Of a DNA stretch of 64,000 nt, positions 45,923-60,304 are shown piece by piece; the stretch's first letter is position 1, and each line of letters opens with the position of its first letter. The DNA is from Rattus norvegicus. Taxonomy: Eukaryota > Chordata > Mammalia > Rodentia > Muridae. The notes below the pieces were generated by a model that was not told where the DNA came from, did no database searches, and saw only the letters and a program-made list of their open reading frames with translations. A program made the position numbers and the translations under genes. Location of the stretch: positions 19,758,064-19,822,063 of the forward strand of contig NC_086036.1 in NCBI RefSeq assembly GCF_036323735.1, read 5' to 3'.

Positions 45923-48620
45923 GAAGAAGTGGGGACAGGATTAGGATTGTTTGTGGGGAAAAAATGGGTAAAGTCATTCAAATGAAGACAAATGAAAGCC
46001 ATGTATGAAAATCAGTTAATCAGCAACAAAATGTACAAAATAATCAAAATGTAAAAGTCAAATGGTTTCATAACTCTGTCTTCTATTTGTAGATGCCCTA
46101 CTGTGTTTAAAATATCATAAAGGATAGGTAGAAAGTGGGACTATATAATCAGATTTAAAACACTCACTGGCCATTTGACATAATTTTAGATTTAACCACA
46201 TAAGATACCACATAAGAATAATAGTTATTAATACTATGAATTTCAATATCATTTTTTAGAATAACTTGAAGTATAATGTAGGTTTATTTTAAATATTTGT
46301 ACATATACACAATAAGAAACTTAGACATATTTACAGACACATATACACACATATAATCAGACATGGCATAGCAGAAAAAATCATAAAGGGCATAGCTGGA
46401 AAAACAGTGTAACAAAGTAAATATTATTGTGATTTAGCAAAACAATATTGAAAAATGATTGTGTACCGGGGAGGTAGGCATAACACATATTTTTACGAAG
46501 ATGTAATAAAAATTAGACTATTTGACTCAGCAAGGATCTTTACTTCTGCCATGTTATAAAATTATCTCATTGACAGTAGATAGATCATAATAATCCTTGC
46601 TTTATTACGGATGAGAAAATTAAGGATCCAAAATTTTGAGTAAGTTGCCCAAAGCAACCAAATTAATTTGTGTAAAAGTTGGATTTCAAAGAGATCTCTG
46701 TCTCGAGACAAATATTAGGATCTGTCTTGGAGCTGAAAGGAGGAGTCTGAAGTTTTCAGAGATGCAGAAGCCATAATTGATGTACTGGTCGGAGCAGTTC
46801 CTTAGAAAGCCCTCTGACATCCAGGCATTGATAGAGGATGCTCTAACTACCCACTTCTGCACCTGGCAGTTTCCGGACACATTCTGAGCTCAGCTCCTGC
46901 CTATGCACTTCCTCTTGAGATGACTGCTTGATTAATGAGCTTCATTCACAAAGCCTTCTGATGAAAAGCACGTGCCATGGCTAGAAGTGGTAAGTCCTAT
47001 GATTGTTTGACTTGGCACTGAGACATGTAGGCTAAATCTCCATCCTTGTAGCTAGGGAAATGGAAGGATAATATGATCAAATCTGAGGATTCTTCCTTCG
47101 TGTGTTTGTAGGCTTATCATCAGGGGCCACTTTGAGTAATAGTCAGTTGGATTCCTGGCCTGATGTAACATGTTCTAGCTCCCAACGTTTATTAAATATT
47201 TTCAAGATTATATCTTAACCTAATCCTTTCATAGCCTTTGGAATTTATTCCGGTTTAGCTCACAGTCGATGCAATACCATGGAGGTTAAAGAAAACACCA
47301 GTGCAGTGAATTTCCTGCAATGTTTTTGATTAGGAAAGAATCTCGGAAGAAGGACTTAAATGTAAAACATTTTTTAGAGATATATAAAAGCATGAAAATG
47401 TAATGTAGGAACAGCTTGTTGAGAGTGAGTCTCAGTAATGAGACCACACAGAAGTGTTACAAGCAGACTGTTCTCAGGTATTTTGTGGCTTAGTTTACAC
47501 ACTTTGTCTCATTTCTGTTGTTGAATGCTTTTGCTAAAATTTCTAAGAATTGTGTCAGTGAAACTGTGTGATAAACTCCTCAGTTGGCTCTGACAACGAG
47601 ATAAGCTGCATGGAGATGCAAGCATTCCAACTTCAAATTCAAAATCACACTTGTGAGTTGGAGGCCAGGTTGAACTCTGTTGTGAGTGGCAGGCCGTTTA
47701 TGGTCACACAGTTGCAACTCATCTATTAAAATAATGAACAAACAAGCAAATAAATAAATAGGTCAATGGCGTTGTATTTAAGAGTGTTAACCCAACATTC
47801 TGATAATTGAGAAAATGAACTTACTTGAAACCCTGGGAGGCATATTGCATATTAAAGTTAGGTTACTTGTGGGTATGAGAAATAGCATGCATGGGCATGT
47901 GTGTGTATTGAAGTTGGAAATAAGCTTCTGGTGGAAAAGAATGGGCATAAGGGAAGAAGGGTGGAGGGACAAAAAGAAAGTAAGCAAATGGACTAAGTCA
48001 AAGAACATCATATATTTATATGAACATATTTTTGTGAAGTCCAGTCATCATGAATGTACATTATGAATTATGGTAAGAGTGAAATTAATGGAAAATAAAT
48101 AAAGCAGTGTGAACTTGCAGAATTAGAAAAGAAAGGTGGCTTATTGGCCCTCCTCAGATAGCATTTTAGTGAGTTAATACCCTTAATTAGGCAGAAGATT
48201 GTCAATAAATCAGAGTTGTGCAGAACAGCATTGTCAAATACATAATCGCAGATGCTTTGGCAAAATGTTACATGTTATCTTGCAAGCCAGGTCTTAAAAT
48301 ATGCTCACCAATCCATTCATTAGTCCCATCATTATTTTACAAACATCCTTAGAGCAACCACTGTATGTGAAAGGTCATAGTAGGAAAGGAATGCTTGGAA
48401 AAGGTGGCATGTTACCTAAGAGTGACATGAAAAGTACATGAAATTCTTCAGAGCTCTGTAGAAAAAGTTGGAGGTACTCAGTAATCTGGATGTCTACATA
48501 TAGCAGTGGTATGTGACTACTGATCCCAAAAATACAGTAAAAGGGACTTATTTCAAGTAACATAGCACTTCCCCACCTGAAGCAACACAAAAACAAACTT
48601 CCAAATGCACATCATTTTGA

Positions 48621-48625
48621 GTGCG

Positions 48626-48665
<40 letters not shown>

Positions 48666-48744
48666 TGCATGCACATACATGCATTCATGCACATACATGT
48701 ATGCACGCACGTACATGCATGCACATGTGCACGCACACGCACAC
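48621..48744 (+). repeat. Alternating purine-pyrimidine tract (CG/CA/GCAT)n
   Basis: GTGCGCGCGCGCG passes into about 14 CA units and then a GCAT/GCACATACAT-type imperfect repeat. Nearly the whole 120 bp alternates purine and pyrimidine. Confidence 0.9.
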
Positions 48745-50861
48745 AGAGAGACAGAGAAAGAGGCACAGTGAGGACGTTTTAAAATGGATCCAGCACATAA
48801 TGTAGTTGAAATGTAAGAAAAAACTCTGTCAATTGCCTGCTCAATGAGACTAAAGAAAACACCACTAATAAGCAGTGCAAGGATGCTAATGAAAATGTCT
48901 AGTGAGTACCTAAGCCTTTGACTTTCTCCTGAACTGCAAAACCTGAGTTTAATTATAAATAAGGTCAGAAAAGTAAAATCAAGATAATTGTAATTTTTAC
49001 ATAGCAACAGGCATATAACTTTCAAAATATTTGGGATCATAAATGTCAAACAGTTTTTCATGGAGTCATTGCAAGGTGAACATAGAAGAGACAGGACAGC
49101 TAAATATATTAAGAGACTCTGAACTGACCCAATGGCATTTATGGGTGACGGTAAAAACTCAGTAGTGGTCTGCAGATTGACTGACAGAGAAATAGAAATG
49201 TGAATACTCTAGGTTTAGTAAACAGGTTGTATTATAGGAAATGAGGGTTGACCAATGTTTTCGGAAATGATTGCTTCACGGTTCCTTTTTTTGTATGCCC
49301 CCTCCCAAACTCTATCTCAGTGATCAACTTTCCCATTATATCTTTCAAAAATCAGTAGAAGAATATAAATGTAGTAGAGTGTGAAAAAATCCTTATTTAC
49401 AATAATAAGAAATAAGTGAGATTGTTCTCATGAGCCATCATTCACTGACCCCTGATGTGGGAAAATGTCATTTCTTAATAGACAGCATTCTTAGAAGTCT
49501 TCAGCACTTAGATCAAGTTGCTATCATATGATATAGTAACAAAAAAATTTTATCTGTGTCCTTAATAGTCAGTTTACTTCAATATAAAATATTAAAGCAT
49601 AAAATATCTAAAAAATCTCAAGAACATTAAACAAAAGGATAATAACTGTGACACAGCTTGAAAGTTATGTTTCTAGTAATTTGGCTTGCCGTGTTGAGTT
49701 TGGGAACATCTATTTCAAGGCTGAGATGAAGCACTTTAAAGAAATTATTTTCTGTTCTTGACAACAAAAACTGCAACATTCCAAATAAATACATCAAAAT
49801 ATATGATAATAAATAATCTAGCAATATTGAACTTCAGCATTTAAGCTGTCTTCTGGATGTATGTGGCAATCTGAGCTATAACCTTAGTAATAATATACCT
49901 GGTATCCAAGTTAAAATGTTCTTTTTCAATGTGTAAAACAAGAGATTCTGATAAAATTCAGAATTGCCCTTAAGTTATTTCTTACCTTTCTTACTGTAAA
50001 GTTATTTTCTTACACTGAAGTCATGTGGTTTAGAAAAATACTAAATATACATAAAATTGTCAATATAGCAACTTTAAGTCCCAGGGTACTCAGTTCTAGC
50101 ACCCATTTGTAATCTGTGCCTAGATTCAATTTTTGCTGACTGCAAAATATATCATACAGTGATACTAAACTCTTTCTAACTCCATTTTGCATTATCTAGA
50201 CTAGATCTTATACGTTGATTGACATCAGTACACCAGGACTACTAGTGTAGAGAAACTTTAATCCAGCAACATAGCTGCTCTAGCAAGGGATCACATCCAA
50301 AGACATCCTACATCTGTGTGATCTGGCTGGAATGGAGAAATATCACAAACTGTAAATCCCAAAAAAATGATGTCCAATTGACAGGCAAAGTTATTTCAGT
50401 CAGTGCAGTCAAGGTAGTTCAGTTTGTGGATTTCAGAGGTTTGCTAAGCAGAACAATACAGTCAGAAGACATAGGCAGCCAGTTTGGAGTCACTTGGCTT
50501 GGAGAAAAGTTTTTGAGTCAGAACAGCTGAGTTGAATCAGCCAGCTAAAACTGAGAAAGAGCGAGAAAGGTTGAGCTTATTCAATAGTAAATTTCAGAGA
50601 TAATTATATGTGGCAAATAAAAGTGACATTTAGTCAGTAGGATGTTTAAAGAAGGCTCTCATTTTCTTCTAGGGAATGTGAAATGATAAAAAACATAGAC
50701 CTAGAAGTAAACAATTCACAACAGTTGTAGGTTTATAATACAAATTAAAGGTCCTCCAAAATTTATATTTTCAAACTTTTTGAGTTTGTGTCATTTGCTG
50801 CTGTCATTGCCTCTTTAAGGAAGTGGGGAGACTAGGAAGGTAGGAAGGAAATTGTTTTGTC

Positions 50862-50875
50862 CTTTCTTTCTTTCT
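50862..50875 (+). repeat. Short (CTTT)n
   Basis: A few CTTT units lie immediately before the poly(T) that marks the 3' end of a minus-strand L1. They may be a degenerated A tail. Confidence 0.6.
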
Positions 50876-51984
50876 TTTTTTTTTATTAACTTGAGTATTT
50901 CTTATATACATTTCGAGTGTTATTCCCTTTCCCGGTATCCGGGCAAACATCCCCCTTCCCCCCTCCCCTTCCTTATGGGTGTTCCCCTCCCCATCCTTCC
51001 CCCATTGCCGCCCTCCCCCCACCAGTCTAGTTCACTGGGGGTTCAGTCTTAGCAGGACCCAGGGCTTCCCCTTCCACTGGTGCTCTTACTAGGATATTCA
51101 TTGCTACCTATGAGGTCAGAGTCCAGGGTCAGTCCATGTATAGTCTTTAGGTAGTGGCTTAGTCCCTGGAAGCTCTGGTTGCTTGGCATTGTTGTACATA
51201 TGGGGTCTCGAGCCCCTTCAAGCTCTTCCAGTTCTTTCTCTGATTCCTTCAACGGGGGTCCTATTCTCAGTTCAGTGGTTTGCTGCTGGCATTCGCCTCT
51301 GTATTTGCTGTATTCTGGCTGTGTCTCTCAGGAGCGATCTACATCCGGCTCCTGTCGGTCTGCACTTCTTTGCTTCATCCATCTTGTCTAATTGGGTGGC
51401 TGTATATGTATGGGCCACATGTGGGGCAGGCTCTGAATGGGTGTTCCTTCAGTCTCTGTTTTAATCTTTGCCTCTCTCTTCCCTGCCAAGGGTATTCTTG
51501 TTCCCCTTTTAAAGAAGGAGTGAAGCATTCACATTTTGTTCATCCTTCTTGAGTTTCATTTGTTCTAGGCATCTAGGGTAATTCAAGCATTTGGGCTAAT
51601 AGCCACTTATCAATGAGTGCATACCATGTATGTCTTTCTGTGATTGGGTTAGCTCACTCAGGATGATATTTTCCAGTTCCAACCATTTGCCTACGAATTT
51701 CATAAAGTCGTTTTTGATAGCTGAGTAATATTCCATTGTGTAGATGTACCACATTTTCTGTACCCATTCCTTTGTTGAAGGGCATCTGAGTTCTTTCCAG
51801 CTTCTGGCTATTATAAATAAGGCTGCAATGAACATAGTGGAGCACGTGTCTTTTTTATATGTTGGGGGATCTTTTGGGTATATGCCCAAGAGAGGTATAG
51901 CTGGATCCTCAGGCAGTTCAATGTCCAATTTTCTGAGGAACCTCCAGACTGATTTCCAGAATGGTTGCACCAGTCTGCAATCTT
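50876..51984 (-). mobile_element. 5'-truncated young L1 (3' end), minus strand
   Basis: The poly(T) at the left is the complement of the A tail. It is followed by the complement of the young L1 3' UTR (C-rich tract 50938-51022) and of the last ORF2 codons (about 51597-51984). The truncation point lies at CAGTCTGCAATC, inside the region just after the Cys-rich motif. A 124-codon frame (51596-51970) is an ORF2 C-terminal remnant with a small deletion near 51705, not a gene. I found no convincing target-site duplication. Confidence 0.92.
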
Positions 51985-52489
51985 AAAGTTTAGGGTTCCT
52001 CTTGTATGCAAAACACTAGTGTGGAGGTTTCAGCATTGTCCTGTGAAAAGAAGGAAACCATGAACAATTATATGTCCTTTCTTTTAAGTTCGTCTTAAAT
52101 TGACTATGTTTTAGAGTCTGAGGTAGAATTCAGTAATAAAGCCACAACTTTTAAGAGGGAAAAGAGGAACATGGTAATGAAAATATAGCAGCTCTTGGTT
52201 CACCAGAAAAATCTCAAAAGGTGAGGGATTCTGGGTGGAGGGGATGACTCCATCATTACTACGCTTCCACACGAACCTAATGATCTATGTTCATGTAAAT
52301 AACCTATGTGAATAGTCAGTCATAGTGACAGGTATTTCTTATGCCAATCCTGAGGAGACGAAGATAAACAGATCTGTATATGCTCACTGCCCAGTCAACA
52401 TAATATAGTCAAGAAATTCCAAAACCTATAACAACATAAAACAAAATAAAACAAAACAATAACCATTATTAGTAGACCCTGAAAAACAA

Positions 52490-52575
52490 TACCAGAGGCT
52501 TCCATCTGGCCTCCACAGGCATGAGTGTATGGCTACCTGTACAAACATGCAGTCATACACAAATACATGAGATAC
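52490..52575 (+). mobile_element. B2/B3-like SINE fragment
   Basis: TCTGGCCTCCACAGGCATGAG, the following CATGCAGTCATACACAAATACATGA and the tail match the 3' part of the B2/B3 SINE family. The 5' tRNA-like head is absent or unrecognisable. Confidence 0.5.
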
Positions 52576-55500
52576 TGGGCATTATTTCTAGAGAGACTTA
52601 AATAACACAAGGAGCTTGAGTATCACAGTCACTATCTACTGGTCCTATCTAACCCTATGTCTTCTACTTTGTAAATAATAAGAGGGTATGATCTCAAGGA
52701 ATAATCATGAGATGTCTGTGAATACATTACTTACCATGAACATGTTATTAGTTATATAAACCCTATATTCTTCACAGTATTAATATCTCAATCTATAGCC
52801 ACCCTCACAGAGGTGCTGACAGTGTCTTGCTAGTTTCATTTTCTGGTACATAAGACATATTTATAGTTTCTTTGTACTTCAGGACAAGTATTAGTATCTT
52901 CCAATCACCGGGACACACAAAATAACAGAATTTAGGCATTAGGAATTCTGTTGTAAGCATTAACCTAGAGTCACATTAAAATGTAGGTCAGTCTGCTTTC
53001 CTAAGTATCAAATATGATTCCACAGACTACAGTACCGTATACAGTACAGCATCACTATTTTGTGAGCCCACTATCTTTTTTAGAGCCCACCAACTTTTTC
53101 AGAGACACACTTTTCTACTTAGATTTAAAACAGAACTATCTACATAGTTACTTAAAGGGCTATGCATTAGAAAAGAAATTGGACAATAAATTGGTCTTTC
53201 TATAAATTAAAAATTCAAATTATAAAATTGTAGATAATAAAAATCAGGTTATCTTTGTTTCTCTCATGTTTGAAAAAAAAGAGATAAGAACGGAAAAGAC
53301 AAAAAGAAGAACCAGTTTATACTAGAACAGTTGTCATAGACTGGCAGGAACAGGTGTCCTGGAAAGGAAAAATTAGAAAAAGGAGACATATGAGTCATTG
53401 TTAATGATTTTTGCCAAAGGAATGCTCAAAATGTCGCTAAACCAAGTTTTATTGAAGTTTGTTTGGAATATTTTCAGTGACCTAGAAAAAGAGACACTTG
53501 GAAGGCCAAGAAACCCAGTTAATGAAAGAATAAGAAATCTTATTAAAAGCCAAATATCTGGAGCTTGGCCTTCATATAGGGTCACAGTCGTTATCTAAAA
53601 TCCCTTGTAGTAGGTGCGCCACAAAAACAACGTAGCATGAATAGTTTTAAAGCTTCTGAAAGAATCCTTGTCATTGAGTTCAAAATCTAGGGGGATAAAG
53701 AATGACAGACCTACCTTGAGGTAAGAGGCTTTGTCATGAAGAACTTAAGGATCTAGCAGGAGGGACAGTTGGGGATGCTGAATTGGCTCCTGTTTAAAAT
53801 AAAAACAAACAGAAGAGCTGTAGGTAGACAGTTGAGGGATCTATGCTGTCACTCATTCGATTATGGCAGGAAGAAAGAGCTAAGAAAATGCCAGGAGAGG
53901 AATGTTGGGAATTTACTGAACTGGGTCATCTTGACAAGGAAGAGATGTGTGAGGTGGAATGGATACTGAATGTCCACTTTATTGCCTCGTGGCCTTATGT
54001 GGAGTTAGAGAAAGGAAGAGTAGTGGATTGACTCTTGGACGGGAAGAGGAGATGGAGGAGAGCAGAGAAAGGGATGCTGAGTATTCTCTCACTGGCAGGG
54101 AAAGCGGAGATTGAAGAAGGCCCAGAGGTGAGTGCTGGTTATTCCTTCATTATCTTTTCCCCTGACATTGGAGTTCCCTTGGCCATAGTCTTAGTTTGTC
54201 AGATATGTTTCTTTTCTTTTCTTTTTTTTTTTTTTTTGCATGACCTCAGATGACAGACATTTCAAGCTGTGATTTTCAGGTCTTATCTCCTATTGAAGAC
54301 CCTACTATCACTGAAAAGGAAGCTTTAAAGTTCAAAGTCAGAATGAGTAAGGTTTTAAAGTTCCCATCTTTCTCATCTGGCTAGGCTATTGGTTGCTTCA
54401 AAGAAGGTCAAATTATTGTGCACTGTACAGTAATACCTCCCGGAGGTTTTCTTTAAAAAAAAAATGCATGCAGGAAGTACTCTGCCATCTTAAAGGTTTT
54501 ATGGTGAAGCCCCTTGTTGACAGAAAATTTGTTTGGAGAAACAGAAAACTTTGCAACTTCTGATTCTCACACAAGGTTCAGAGTACTGTCTCAGCCCTCC
54601 ATAGGGACAGATAGATCTGAGTGTCTCCACAGTCTTTGAGGAAATAAATCAACTCTCTTCTCCGGACACACTGCCTCATGCAGTCCCTAGAGACCAAGTG
54701 TCCCAAGATGCCTTTGTATCCTCTTCCTAATCAAGCCCAGACAAGTCTGTAAAGCAAATGAAACAATTAATCTTTTTTAACAAAGCATATATATTCACCA
54801 GCTTTTACTTCTTCAGAATTTTAACCATGACCTATTCTTGAGGGAATGCCAGTTTCTATGGATCTGAGCTAAAAGATAAGAGCTAAATTCCTAGATAAAT
54901 AGATTTATGTAATTTAATGACACAATAATTTTCTACCTTTTAAAGTCTGTATAAGTTAAACTTAAGTAGATTTTGAAGATTTATGCAAAGTGGAAAATGT
55001 TCGAATGACTGTAAAATTAAAACACTGTTTTCTTTATACCCTGCCTTATATTATGTATTTAAGTAAAGTGTATTACTTTGGGTATAAGTAAGACATAACC
55101 AATTTAGGCATTCAATGTCATATTATTTTTGCATGTAAAGTCAAAGATCTGAATTGGAAAAAAGAAAATATTTAACAAGAGCTAGTACTGCAAGCTGGTA
55201 TAAGCAAATAGAAGAAATAAAATAAAAATGAAAGTATAACTGAAATAGATATGCAAAGAAGCTACACTAATGCAGATGGCATATTTTAATTAAATCCATA
55301 TGAGTATATGGATGCTTCCACAATGAAGTTGTTCATTACACTATTTGTAAATGGAGTTAAACTAAAATTGCTAAGCTCGAGGAAAATGAAGAGCCTCAAG
55401 AGGTATTGACGGTGAATGAGTACAGGGAATGAATGCTTTCCAGACCAATATGAAAGCTACAACATATGAACTCACAGTTGTTGTGACAGCATGCACAAGC

Positions 55501-55964
55501 TATGAACAGGGACATGAACGAGACATGAACAAGATATGAACATGAACAAGACATGAAGTGCCACCCTAAGCTGAGGAGCAATTGACAATGGAAAGTGGCT
55601 AAGAAATGGTGAGCCAGTTTTCTTAAAGGATGTGATCCCTGGTGGGTGGACCCCTATCCAGTGAATGGCCATATGTCCAGGAGTGTACTGGAAGCACAAA
55701 TTGTACTTGACGTGTTCAGAAAATAATAAATGAATGACAAGACAGAAAGTTGAATGTAGTAGATGTGGGAGTAATTGATGGAAGGGGTCAATGTTTTCAA
55801 GATACATTATATAAAATTCTCAATCAATGAAAAGCTGAATTGGATTTAGCTGTTAGAAAACCAGTATTAGATTTAATTTGCCAATTGCTGCTTCAGATAA
55901 TGTTATGCATTTACCTATACTTAAACTGTTATGGAAAGCTTTATTAGAAAACATACGTACACAG

Positions 55965-55965
<1 letters not shown>

Positions 55966-56009
<44 letters not shown>
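55966..56009 (+). repeat. (CA)n microsatellite
   Basis: About 21 uninterrupted CA units. Confidence 0.95.
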
Positions 56010-56010
<1 letters not shown>

Positions 56011-57534
56011 CCACAAAACACAAACAGTCATGCTCTCAGAAGACATATTCAAATTTCCTACATCATTCTACTCTTAATTTTAATGTCATGAGCAACTTAA
56101 GCAAAGGAATTTGATTTTTGGCTCACAGTGTGACAAGGTATAATCTTTCATGTTGGCAAGGCCACCATGCAACGGACATGAGGCAGCTGAAACATAGGAA
56201 TGGCATGAGGTAGATGATCCTCAGGCTGTTTTCTTCTTTTGATTGAGACTGTCAACCCAATCCAAGAAAGGGCCCCACACACTTTCAGGATGGAACTTTC
56301 TTTCTCAGTTTAGACGCTTATACTGAGATATTATAGGTATCTATCTTAGATGATTCTATATCCCATGACAATGACGATGATTATTAGCCACCACAACTCT
56401 ACTTAGTATATCATTCCAACTACTTTGACTTAGGCACAACTACTTATTGAACAATTCTGAGAGGATGGTGTTCAATGCTTGAAAAAATTAGAATTTTTGT
56501 TGTGCTTTTTATTTTTTTAATTTTTTGTTTGCTTTATTAATTTTGTGCCTTTGAATCATAATAGGCCTGTATTCAAACCTCAACTGCACCTACATTCTTA
56601 TAACTATATAAATCAGTTAAATTTTAGAAACGTATTAAGACAGATATCTGTTAATTTACATATCTTTTCTTTTTTGTTATATTTGGAACTGAGGAAACAT
56701 GGTCATTTCAATTATTAATGTATATTTTAAAAAGTTTGTCACTCTACAAAGGTATTACTATATTCCAAGCTTCTTTAATGAGTAATAATTAAGTTATAAT
56801 TCTGAACCGTGAGGTGTGAAGTTAAAAAGGCAGATGTGCAAACATATAATTTGATTTTAAATATGACCTGAGAGTAAATCATTTAGGTGTTGGGGGGAGG
56901 GCTGTGTTTCTCAGGAATGATGCCATTTTCAGGCTAGGAGAGTCAGTAAAAAGGCAGAACCCCAATCTGTTCTAAAGTTACAATTTCAGACATAAAATAT
57001 AAGATTCATATGATTCGATACATGTTATGCTGGTTAAAGTATCATTTTTTCAATACAGATTTTTAACTCTATGTTGAGTCATTTTGATTTTCTGTGTGGA
57101 AGTCATTGATCTCCGGAGCAGCTTGTTACTCTATTTATTGCTATGCTAGTTTGTGCCTGACACCTCCTCTCAAGGCCACTTCATAGGCAGGTTTTTGACA
57201 GACATTCTTGATGCAGTTACTAAGATCCTCTTAAAAAGTTCAGTGTTATTAACTAATCCTAGATCTGTATTGCCTATCACGTGAGTTTCTGCCCTTGCAA
57301 AACTAGACTGTGATCCTCCTCTGCTGTTGAAATAGCGATGGTGGTATTTGTTTATGTGACCCTATGTTAAATGGCTTTGTTCACCATAGGGAACAAAATA
57401 CAACAAATTTCAGGAGTATTTTAGTCCTGGCTCATCTGCATCTCCCTTTGTATCACCCTTCATAAATAACTAAATCAGAGTTTCAAATATTTTGATGTTC
57501 ATTACCAGCACCTCTGTGCCATTTTGGACAATAT

Positions 57535-57535
<1 letters not shown>

Positions 57536-57585
<50 letters not shown>

Positions 57586-57626
57586 TACATGCACACACCA
57601 CCACCACCACCACCACCGCCACTACC
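57536..57626 (+). repeat. (AC)n plus (CCA)n compound microsatellite
   Basis: About 20 AC units, an ACATACATGCACAC bridge, then about seven CCA trinucleotides and a degenerate CGCCACTACC end. Confidence 0.95.
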
Positions 57627-58042
57627 AAAAACAATGAAAACAACAAAAAACCTCCATTGTTTATCTGAAGAAATAATGCGAGACAGCTCTCTAAATTTAA
57701 TAGTGCATGTAGAGTCAAAATGTTCATAGAGCTCCAAAGAGGACACCCCAAATTGTGTGCAGAGTCTACCCATTAACTGAAAATTCTCCAGTGCTATCTG
57801 TGTTCTATATGATGAATCAGAACTAGAGGCTGATGTTTCTTTCTATTCAATCCTAGCCCTATTTCACAATCCAGTCCCAAGTCATGACCCTCAGTCCAAA
57901 CGTCTGCCAATAATACAGTTAAGTTCCAGGAGACAGTTATTAGTTCTGTGAAATCTATTCTAAAATTGATTCCAAATTTTAGGTAATTAAAATGACATTA
58001 TAAGTATTTGATATCTGGAGCTTTCCACATTATGGGAAAAAA

Positions 58043-58064
58043 GTGTGTGTGTGTGTGTGTGTGT

Positions 58065-58103
<39 letters not shown>

Positions 58104-58162
58104 TAGATATAGATATAGATATAGATATAGATATAGATATAGATATAGATATAGTGTGTGTG
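58043..58162 (+). repeat. (TG)n-(TAGA)n-(TAGATA)n compound microsatellite
   Basis: About ten TG units pass into about nine TAGA tetranucleotides and then about nine GATATA hexanucleotides. The tract closes with a second short TG run, so it is roughly symmetrical. Confidence 0.95.
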
Positions 58163-60255
58163 AGTGATTATATAGCAACAGGATACTGTTATTACAGAAC
58201 CTTATAATGTTCAAAATACTGAGAATAAGAAAGTAAGTGTTCAGCCATAGCTGGGATATTATGTATCAATACTTAGGCACCCAGACTCATTGCAAAGGAT
58301 AATAGAAAGAAAAGCCATGAAAAAATTGAGAAAGAAGACTTGAGATGAGAAGGAAAGGTGTGAATTACTCTTCCCTGAATTTAACATGGTTATTATATAC
58401 ATGAATTCACAATAGCTATGGTACCCATGATCTGTACAGGTTAAATCCAGTTTTAAGTTCCAGCAAGAAGTAAAGTGAACTCCAAAGGTCCCATTTCTTG
58501 CTAAGGAGTTACTATAACTAGCTGAGGCTGCTGGAGGATGAAGAGTTACATTTCTTTAAGAGTGAACATTGGTATGTTGCACATGTCCAGAGGATGACCC
58601 CATACCCATGCATGTACAAAATAAAAACTGATAAGGCTCACTGAAGTAAATAAGTAAGCAAGTAATCAAGCAATTTTGAAAGAAGGAACTTATTTTGGGA
58701 GCAAGAAGTATTGAAGGGTATCCTTTGTTACAAATTGGGAAGAACACAAATATCTTTGAATAAATGAATGAATTAAAGATTAAGTATTTCTATACACTGA
58801 ATACAAATAGTTGCAACACGAAAAAATATGTCAGTATTATAATTATAGTGTATTTACTTAACTATTTCTGTGCAAACCCATATCAGTATGTGATTGAAAA
58901 AATGTTAACATCACTATATATTATTAAACTTTTTAAATATATCTCTGTCCACACGAAAGAAACAAAGGAAAATTAAACTCTAGGACTTTATTTATGTTCT
59001 GGACACATCTGAATTACTTTTGGGTGTAAATTATTTTTATTGACTATGATATCTGACAGAAGGGAAGGCATCAGCCAGCTTTAGTGTCAGGTCTCAAGGC
59101 TGAGATTGACACTTAGGGATCATGCTTTAAGGACACCATGGAAGAACTCAGAGTTACCTCTCAGAGGCCATTCCCAGTTAGCAGAGTAAATGCGCCATTA
59201 GTGTACATCACAATGAAAGTCTTGTTATTATCAATGAGGCCCTCTGACCCCCATCCTCTATGACAAATTGTTAGAAGGCTATCAAGATTCAGTAGAAAAG
59301 AAAAGAAACCCAAAACAATGCTTTGCCTATTTAACATAACACCCAAAACTTTATTTGAAATATCAATTCAGGGAGAGGTCACACATATTACTATGCTGAT
59401 CAATAATGTCTACCTGTTTTAGTGATTTCATTTTTATTGCTCGTGAGAATAGTGGAGCTATTTATGTGCACAGCAAGAGTCAAGGGTGTCATATCTAAGT
59501 TAAATGCTTGAGTTTGACATCTGTTCTTTCTGGATCTTAATCTTATATCTTCAATTAAGAGCAGTGAACTTTGTAAGAACATTTCCCAAGGTGCTTTTAT
59601 TTGTAAAATAGCAATATGAATATAATCTGCTTTATATGAATTCAAAAGTAAAATTAATAGATAAAGAGTCTTGGATGCCATCATCTCTAAAAATATCTAA
59701 ACTATTTGGGTACAAATGAAGAGTCCTAGAAACACTGAAGTTTCACAACTTTCACTGCTTACTTTGTTTGGCTTAGAGATAGGACACTGAGCTTGAACTA
59801 ATCCATCTATAAGCAAGACAGTGTGATGGGCTCAGGTATTGACAACAAGGTCCATTCTCTAGTGTCTTGTGCTGAAGCTTATTTTCAAAGGTATTTGAGT
59901 ATTCTTGGATCAAAACCAAAACCACCACAAAAACAGATAACAACTATTCTTTCTGCATAAAAACGTGTCAAGTTGTGAAACTCTGTGCAGACTGGCCCTG
60001 AAAGGGATTGCCATGGTGCTGTGCACACTAGAGCAATTAACTGATTGCTGCTGTGTTGAAAACATAGCCTTTGGCATAGCATTAACCACCTCCTCCCAGC
60101 AAGACAGCCTTGTTTATCATTACTGTTTTGGATTCTTCTGAGAGTCTTTGATGCATATGACAAGTCTCATATCCACACATATCCAAGCCAATTTGAATGT
60201 TCCATAACATTCCATGAAACTCTGGTAAATGCTTCCTAATCTAGGATGCCTTTCC

Positions 60256-60259
<4 letters not shown>

Positions 60260-60302
<43 letters not shown>
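60260..60302 (+). repeat. (CA)n microsatellite
   Basis: About 21 uninterrupted CA units ending in CACCAATATT. Confidence 0.95.

Positions 60303-60304
<2 letters not shown>

Larger units (their letters stand above)
42244..50860. other. Long non-coding stretch
   Basis: About 8.6 kb of AT-rich DNA without any frame I would call a gene. The pieces I can recognise are listed separately: (GT)n, a (TA)n run, a B4-like SINE with a following (CA)n, a rodent dispersed repeat, and an alternating purine-pyrimidine tract at 48621. A possible short B1-like relic lies near 47650-47700 (TGAGTTGGAGGCCAGGTTG) but is too short to call firmly. Confidence 0.5.

Noticed and set aside
46686..46880. 64-codon minus-strand frame as a small gene or exon
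   Set aside because: No homology recognised, no splice context I trust, and chance length.
48548..48805. Cys/His/Thr repeat peptides over the microsatellite
   Set aside because: They are translations of the CA/GCAT tract on either strand.
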